NCBI GenBank assembly: GCA_921293015.1
Contig: OV121091.1
Coordinates: 30,488,839-30,552,838 of the forward strand
Reading direction: 5' to 3'
Source: Phorcus lineatus
Lineage: Eukaryota; Mollusca; Gastropoda; Trochida; Trochidae
DNA: 64,000 bases
Of the stretch, positions 12,701 to 21,700 are shown piece after piece (position 1 is the first letter of the stretch; each line of letters begins with the position of its first letter). Position numbers and translations under genes: made by a program. A model generated the notes under the pieces. It saw nothing but the letters and a program-made list of their open reading frames with translations, searched no databases and was not told the origin of the DNA.

Positions 12701-15700
12701 GGCTCATATGAAGGACATCATGTGCACTTACAAGCATTAATGACATTCCCAACAGCATCCTTGACAGGTCCTTTCAGGGCAGCAAAGGATGGAACAGAAA
12801 CAGAATATGAAGATGCAGGGTCGCTTGCAACTGATTGCAACTCATTTCTATCAGCCTTTCCTATTCCAATTGTAAAAATCTTCACCCCAGCTTTCTTCAG
12901 GTTGTTGGCTTCTCGTCCAAAGGTTACTGGCTTGATATTGGTTTTGGTATCAGTGATAAAGATAACAGCATTGGGGACATTGGGTCGATCCCCATTTGAG
13001 GCCTGGAACACTTGTGTTTGTACCTGCTTCAAGGCCTCTCCAGCATTTGCCCTTGCTATACGTACTTTTGGTGTAATTTCTTTCTTGATTGCATTGAGAA
13101 CTTTGTTTTTCTTGTCATGGGTATTGAGACCAAATTGTACATCAGCCTTCTTCCCGTAGTTTACCAGAGCAACTCGGACTGCTCCACCATCTATGTCAGC
13201 ATTTGCAAGCAACTGCCCCAAGAATGGTTGGAGGCTCCTTCTGATATCTTTAGGTTTAGCCTTTTTACCAACTTGGTACACAATGGCAATATCAGCTTCT
13301 CCGCTGTCTGAAAAGTGAGGTTTTATACTATATGAGGCAAAGTTATTATTAGGAAAAGTGAAAGGCACCACAAGTTTTTTGCTTAAAAAATTGAAATATG
13401 AAAAACAGAAAAGTCTGAAAAAAAGAAATAAAAGTTTAAAGAAGGGCTTGGTATTTTCCAGTTTTATGGATGTAGAATCAATTTTCACGAGAGGCGAAAC
13501 TTCAAAATACCAAAGTAAAAGCAAAAATTTTGAAGTGACCTATTTAAACAATATTTCAAACATCTAAAGTAGTTTGTTATGGTAAAAATGAAGGACTCAA
13601 AAAAAAATGAAACCCTTTGAAAAATTGAACGACATGATTGAAGTAGCAACTTTTTGAAAGCAGAAAGACTTTAGTAAAATAATCAATAAAACACCACATA
13701 TGTCCTTTAGGTTAAAGCTAGTTAAGGAAAACCAAGAGCCGAAAATGTCAGAATAACAGAGAGAGGTAAGAAAATTATATCACAGTAACAAGAGTCTGCT
13801 TACTCTGCTACTGGCAGAGGGAAAGATTCCATAGGGGAAATATGCAATTGATTGGCAATATGAATTGGAAGAGGCTTTGATGAGCAAGTTGGCATGAAAC
13901 GACTGGGGTATATGAAATAATTTTACCATCTCACAAGTGAAGAAACTTTAACATTGATGTTATGAAATAAAGACATATAGGACTAACGTTATAAAAACTG
14001 AAGGGGTCTCTGAGGTCGACTATCAACTAATAAAAGTATTTGAAATTTTTGTTGGATCGAAATTTTTTTGTATCTGCAGTGAAAGTTTAATTCAATTACT
14101 TTTATACTAATTTGTGTGTGTGGGTTTGAGATAAAATGAAGCATAATTGGACATTAAAAGACTTTTTTTGATTTATGGTCGGCATACCTGAAGGCAATGG
14201 AAAGAGTTCTTTCATAGCCTTTGTTAATTGGACCACATAGAGAAGAAATGATATAATATGAAGGTCATTGACAGATCCATGGCAAAGTTTGACAAGCAGT
14301 CATTTTTTTTATACCTCCTATTAGGATAAGGTTAGATTGAAGAATGAGTAGATCGGAGAAGGTGCTGTTGGTAGTTATTGAAATACCATAGAAGGAAATG
14401 TTTCCTATCCATCCATTATTTTTGAAAAATATTGTTCCTATGGAGAAAGTGCTTTGATACCAAAATACTCACTCATAAGAGTCATGGGTTCATCTGCACC
14501 TGGAATATCCTCTGAAATAGGTAGCATATTGGCATAAAATGGGTTCAGCAGCTATATCAACAACCCAAAATTTGGCAGGCATCACAATCACATTGTCAAA
14601 ACAATGGGACAACGTTCATCTAACTAAATTTAGTTTAAGTAATTTCATGCTAAGTAAAGTGTCAGTTACACCTGAAATAAAGACAAATATATAAATCACA
14701 TTAAGGATGCATGCTTGTGTCAAATATTGAAAGTTGTTGTTAATCAAGTTGGATACAAATGTTAAAACATTGAAAGAGATTGGGATCAACACATTAGTGG
14801 GGAAGAGGGTAATATATGAATACACCAGACAACTATTCCATCCTTTAATAATTACTAGAAAACATACCTATTTATATGGTATACCAGTAACAATATAACA
14901 ATATTAAAACCTTTGAACATAAGATAATTCTGTGAAATGAAATTAGAATTAAAAATAATAATTTCATTATCTTTACAATACTCTCTGAAAATCCTTTATA
15001 ATGCTGTCACAAGTACATGATATGAAACAATTACATAAACGATTGAGCGGGAACATTCATTCCTGTAATTCCCTTGATATCAAGATGTAGACCAGCTAAT
15101 CTAAAGGCTAATCTTTTATTGAAATGTGGATTCAATTCTTTTGCTTGGGGTAATCAAGGACCTTTTTTGTGATTTATTATAATATTGTCAACCATACTTA
15201 AAGTATGAAACTCTCCTAATTTAACATGAAGAATATATGATTACACTGAAGTCAATGGATGTATGTCATACCAAGGATAAGCCTAAGGATGAGGGTAAAG
15301 CCACAAAAAAGCGCAGGTTGGTTTTGGGAAGGATTAAAAGGATGCGCTATTTCATATTGGGAAAATTTCGAACAAATATGCTTGTTCTCATCTTTATTAT
15401 CACCTTTTAAACCATTACAGCAACATTAAATATATTAAGATTCAACAGATTCGTTTATAAATTTGTCCTATAACATGAATGTTATAATAGTTTACCCAAG
15501 TTATTAATCTCATTAACATTGAGTTTCACTTTCTGAAAAGATGATGCTGGATTTTGTTATTGGAGATGAAAGAGCTAGGTTGCTACAATAGATTAGTACT
15601 TTATAAGACAATTCTACCTGGATTGACAACTGTTGGGGGCCCATCTCTCACTGGAAAAAATGGAAAGATAAGTGAGATTTTTATCTATGCAAAAGTATGA

Positions 15701-18700
15701 CAAAAATAATGATTAAAAAAAATTGAAACTTGCAAATGAAATCAGAATGATATATCAAAAGAAGAAGAATGGAAGATTATATACTATATTCTGTTGAGGA
15801 GTGTGATTTAATTTTTGAACACATCTCTTAAAGTTACAATTTTCTTAATTTTCTACTAAACATGATTTAGTTTTGACAACTATTGGTATTTTCTTCGCAT
15901 TTGTATCAAGTGGTTTTTTCTTAATTACATGATACCATGGACTACAAGAGATGGTATATAACTCATATCAAAAGCTCAAACGACTTCATTGGCATTAGAA
16001 ACTGTGGCACAAGTCCACTTAGGTAGTTATAATGATTGTGATAATCTGTAACCAAATTCTCTGAAGTTGGAGATTCGAATACCCATGGCTTTAATGTGTT
16101 CGTTCATAACGTATTATCTTAAATATAAGTACAAATTGTCAATTGCATAAATTGGACTCACAAGGCTGAATCTGTTCAACAATTTCATCACTGGCACTTG
16201 AAAGTTCTCCAAAGTTGTCAAGTTCGTAGAAGTTGACATCGGATGCAAGAGCGTCCAGTTCATCAGGAAACTCCAGGTTGATGCCGACAGCATATACAAG
16301 GACGTTGCTGTTTTGAAGGTCCTTGGCAGCCTGGATGGTATCACCCACTGCAACGTTGCTGTTGGCATCAGTGAGGACGATTGCCATGTTAGGTACGGAT
16401 GGTCGATCACCAGAAGCAGCTGTAAACATCTGCTGACGTACAACGTTGAGTCCTGCAGCTGAGTTGGCCTGCAAAGGAATAGGTTAATCATTTATGGACA
16501 TATCAGAAAGTTGCATTGATCAGGTTGGGCTTTATTTAGTTCAGAACTACAAAAACAATGTGATCCAAGGATAGATCACAACATATTTAGACTTTTGATG
16601 AATAACTACATATGTTTGTTTGGACATTGTTAATCTCTTTTGACATATTTGAGATATCTAACATTCAATTAAGTATTATACTTAGTTGAAATCTATCTGC
16701 TTAACAATGTATCAGAAGACACAAGTAATTAATATTTGGCTTGATTGAAAAAAAGGGAGGTAACGTCACCCTTGGTGTATACCTACCCGGCTATCCCTGT
16801 AGTTGAAGTTGATTTTATCAATGCTGTTCATCACGTCCTGCTTGGTGGCGTACTGGTTCAAGTTGAAGACTGTGAAGGCGTCATCCCTGTAGACTGCTGC
16901 ACCGACTCTCACTGCACCCGAGTCTATATCGGCTCTGTTGATGGTGGACTTGATAAAGTCCTGCATGCCACGGAACGCATTGCGCTGGATTTTGTTGGAG
17001 AAGTGGAGCAGAAACACCAGGTCGAGCTCCTTGCCTGAAAACAACAGTAGCTTAGCAACATACAGTAATAGGTCTGAAATTACTGTCATGCTAGGGTCAC
17101 TACATGGGTTGCCTATCAAAGCTTGAAACCAAATTGTTACCAATTGTTGTCAATCAATGCATTCACATCAATGGTCCCAAGTATCTTCAGGACCTCTTGT
17201 TCCAAAGTTGAAGCTCAAATCATTAGGAAAAAAATCTTTAAATAAATGTTCCAATCTAATTACAATCAAATCATTGATTCCCTCCCTAGTTTTATATTGG
17301 ATTATCACTCATCTATGATCTGACTGAAACAGATAAGAATTTTTACTGACAAACATCAATGACTTTTTAACACATCATTGTTACAGTTCAGGCTTTGAAT
17401 GAAGATTCATTCTGAGTAATTTTACTGTTGTAGGAGAAGAATTACTCAATTTTGAAATGATCACCACTTATAGTACAAACAGAAGATGATTATTTATGAT
17501 GTATTATGCACATTCGAATATTCATAAGTTGTTTTGACTACAAACTAAGAAATAGATACAATACGTACTATCTGACATTTTTGCTTTGGAAATAAAACTT
17601 CATCATTTCAACACTTTCAACATAGGCAATCCTAAACAATGATACCATAGAATTTGAATGTCTTTGAAGTCATATCAAAGCATTGATTTGGAAAATCCAT
17701 TTGAAATATTTTGTTTTTACATATTGAAACTCTACAAACCTGCAATTGAACCAGTAGCACCACCTCCATGTCCTGAACTCTTGGGGCCTGTGCAAATCAA
17801 ACAAATAATATAACATTACATATCATTACTGAAAGGTGAGAAACTCTTCATGAACTTTTCTAAAACTCTTATGTCATCATAACACTGGAAGCACTAATGT
17901 ATATCCTTCTCAATATTCCTTGGCAATGATATATATCAGTATATGCAGTACAAATTTATGTTCACTTTTATGAAAAAAGATGTGTACTAACATCATTAAA
18001 AAATAGACTTTAGTCCTGCTCCAATACTGTGTAGAAAATAGGAGCCCTATACACATTCCATCTCAGGACTTGGACGACAAGAAATTACAAGAAGAGAGCA
18101 TCCCATTATTTCCAAAAATATTTTCAAAGTAAAAATTGTAGCCTAGAAACTTTCACATAGTATCTTTTGAAATTTGAACAAATGAGGAATAATGAGCTTA
18201 TCTGTTCCATATTGCTTTTGAAATATTTCCAGAAAATGCAAATTTATTCAAAAGAATTAAAAAACAAAATAAATGGTGAGTTCGTAATAAAATCATTAAA
18301 CCTGCTTTCATGAATTATCCTTTATAACTAGTGATTTAATCATAAAGCTTTAAATCCCAATGGGACCAACATAAAGATCAGTCACCAGGAAAAACATAAT
18401 TTGTCATAATCAACTTGTGATATATACTTACACATAGACGAGAACACAACATCACTCATGAAGGACAGGTCTGCAATATCATTGATGAGGAACTTGTGAT
18501 CATCAGTGGGTTTTGACACCAAAGTGTTGACTTCCCTCTCGTTTCTAACGTTGACGCCAACGACGATGACCTTAACTCCAGATTTCTTCAATTTTTCAGC
18601 CTCTTTGGCTGTTCGCCTTGCTTTAACCTGTGAGTTGCCTGATGTTAACAGCAGAACAAACTTCTCTGCATCTTTGCGGGCAGATCTAAATAGTCTGCTG

Positions 18701-21700
18701 GTCACGGTGAGGGCTTTGGAGAAATCTCTACGTCCATTGTCATCAGGTGCTGATAAGATTCCTCTCTGGGTTCCATCTAAGGTGTTATGACGACCCAGTG
18801 GGAATCTGAAGATAGGACAAATATGCAATGCATATGCTATATGTCAATTTTGTGCCATATTGGGTGAAAGAATTTTAAGAAATAGATGTCTCTGTCATTT
18901 CAAAATTAAAGGGTTACATAGATTCCAATGATTAATGGAAAATAAAGTTTATAATTATTCCTGGGAAAGTCATAAGCAAAAGAGAAGTCCTTATAGAGAA
19001 AGTCTATAAGTTTGGAGACAGACTTAGAACTCATTCCTACCTGAATTTTGCTGCTGAGCTAGCAGTGATCAAACCGATTCTGACTAGACCCGTATCAACA
19101 CTAGCAAACTCAACAACATCAGCAGCAAATTGTCTGAGAGCTTGGAGATCAACAGGAGAGCCAGCTGTGTCCAGCACTATCACAAGGTCAATCTTTGTCT
19201 GTCCACATCCTGAAAATTATTGCCAAGATCATAAGTACCATGCAACACTTCTCCAGTAATCAGTGTCCACCACATTCAAGTTGATAGTTTCTGTTGATAG
19301 TGCCAGGTCCTGAACAGAATACCTTTTATTTATATGTAAATGTGTCTCTGTGAGTTTAATGAACCCAAACAAGGTAAATCATTACACGGCATACAGATTT
19401 TAACGTATGGAGACTTTATCACATAAAGTTGTTGTAATTTTATAATTTTCAAATTGTCAGTTGAAAGTTTTAAAATAGACAATTATTCTGGTCAGCTCCT
19501 TTTCTGAAAACAAGCAGTTGTTATTGATGTGACATGATTCTCCACCACAAATTATTTAGTGTTGTAGCAAAGAAAAGAGAACCTTCCATGTCAACAGAAA
19601 CATCAATGAACTTTGAGTCTTTTGAAATAATCCAAATTAAAAAACAAATCATTGCTAAATTCAAAACATTGTCACGTCAGACAACTACCGGTATGTTAAT
19701 TTTATAAAAAAAATCAGCCATGCATGTTCCAAATAAGACACTTAGTTTAAAAAAGTGTAGAAGCCAGGGGAACTCACATACCCTTGCTTCCTGGTAAGGT
19801 CAGACATTTCAAACATAGGAATTTAACAACACATCAATGTGAATTCATTAACTGTGTTGTACGACAGTAGAGTTCACTACATGTAAGAAGAGGGAGAAAC
19901 TGTTATCAACACAAGGAGTCAGCCACTGGAGGAGCAGAATTTTCTAGTTACATGTTAGACCCCTTCAGCAGGAGTTTACTGTGTAAGAGAATATATGTAC
20001 TGTACTTTTCAAATGATTATTTATAAATATAATTTTTTTTAACAATGATTTGGACGAAAGAAAAATTAGATGTTCTTTGCTTTTAGAGACATATCATAAT
20101 AAAATATCATTGTTGCCTTTCTTGTAATGTTTCCATGGTGTGGCTATCATGTTTAATATAATGAATAAATTCAAGACATCCTAACTTCCTTGTGTCAGTA
20201 TGTTAGTGAAGTTTTCATTGAAACCATTAAACAAAATTCCTTAATTGATTTCACACTCAAAAGTTTGAAAGATATGCTCCAGATAAGATGTTCTTGTCAT
20301 ATAGTCGCACTGTTTTAGTCATGCTTCCATGGAAAACCCAAAAGATAAAACTAAAATATAGGTCTTACGCTTAAAAGACAAATAGATCTAGCGATTATGG
20401 TTGGCAAATGTCTTCCATTGAAACCATCAAAAATAAAATTCATTTGTAGGCCTAACCCTTAAAAAGCACATCTAGGGATCACGGTAGATATGTGTATCAA
20501 GTTTAGTGAGGATGACATATATAGTATAGGAGATCTTCTTTGGACAAATGACTCTATCATAATCATAGAGTCACTGGTTAAGATATATTTAGATGGAAAC
20601 CAAATAAAAATTCATTTGTAGTTCTTACCCTCTAAAAGCACATCTAAAAATAATTACTGATGAAGTGTATGAAGTTTGATAAGCCAGTGTGTAAAGTTTA
20701 GGAGATGTGCTCCAGACAGAAGACTTTGTCATAGAGTCACTGTTTTAGTCTTGTTACAATCGAAACCCCAAAATAATAAAATCCATTTGCAGGTCTAACA
20801 CCTAAAAGGCTTATCTAGCAATCATGACTGATATGTGTATGAAGCAGATATAGGGTCTAACATGCAAGATGCTTGCTGGAAAATAATAAGTTTTTGAGAT
20901 CTTGAAAATAATCTCCAAGTCAAACAAATCGACTGTGACTTGTGGCTTTCGACCCCAATGTGTAAGTTATGAAGAGACTCAAATGAGATGATGATGGTCC
21001 AACGATGGTGCTTGAGATATGGTGATGACAAGCTTATCTTACAGGTTTCAATGCTCAAAATTGTATAGCTTTGCTGTGACCTTGAAAATAATGCCTCATG
21101 TACAAAGAGAGATATTTTTTTTTATATAATTCGCTAGCAATGTCGACATTCGATGCTCACATAATCACAAACTCCTATAGGCACCTTTCTCGGAACGCTG
21201 CCTAATACTAAATTTATATACACCGCTTTTACATGGCGTAAGCTAACTTAAATGATTAGAATTGTATTATAATCATTAATGGAATCCAAACGCAATTAGA
21301 ATTAAAAATTAGGATGAAATATGCCCAGAAAAACTGACTTCTTTATACTTAATATGTGTTTTCTTATCTTAAAAATATAGAGTTTTCATTCACGATATGA
21401 AACGGAATGAGGCATAGGGACCCATTATTTGTAGTCCTTCTGGAAAGCATACTCTAAAAATGGCATCGCAATAATTTGAGAATCAAAACGTTAGAGAGCT
21501 GACTCAACCCACCCGATACACCATTTGGCACTACTGGCAGGGTTCCCTCAGGAAACAAATCTGAAAAAATAAATTATGACATCTTATCCACTATTCAAAG
21601 TTGCATGTGCGAAACGTATTTGGAAGATCTCCGTTCAGTAAATAATCAGATAGACTCAAATTCGGTTTTAATTTATAGGGGAGATCGGAATGTGATGTCT

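Larger units (their letters stand above)
13308..16161 (-). other. Introns flanking L3a and L3b
   Basis: Introns 13308-14472, 14512-15617 and 15651-16161 are AT-rich, with short A and T runs. No further exon with both splice sites and a phase 1-1 frame was found in them. Confidence 0.5.
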
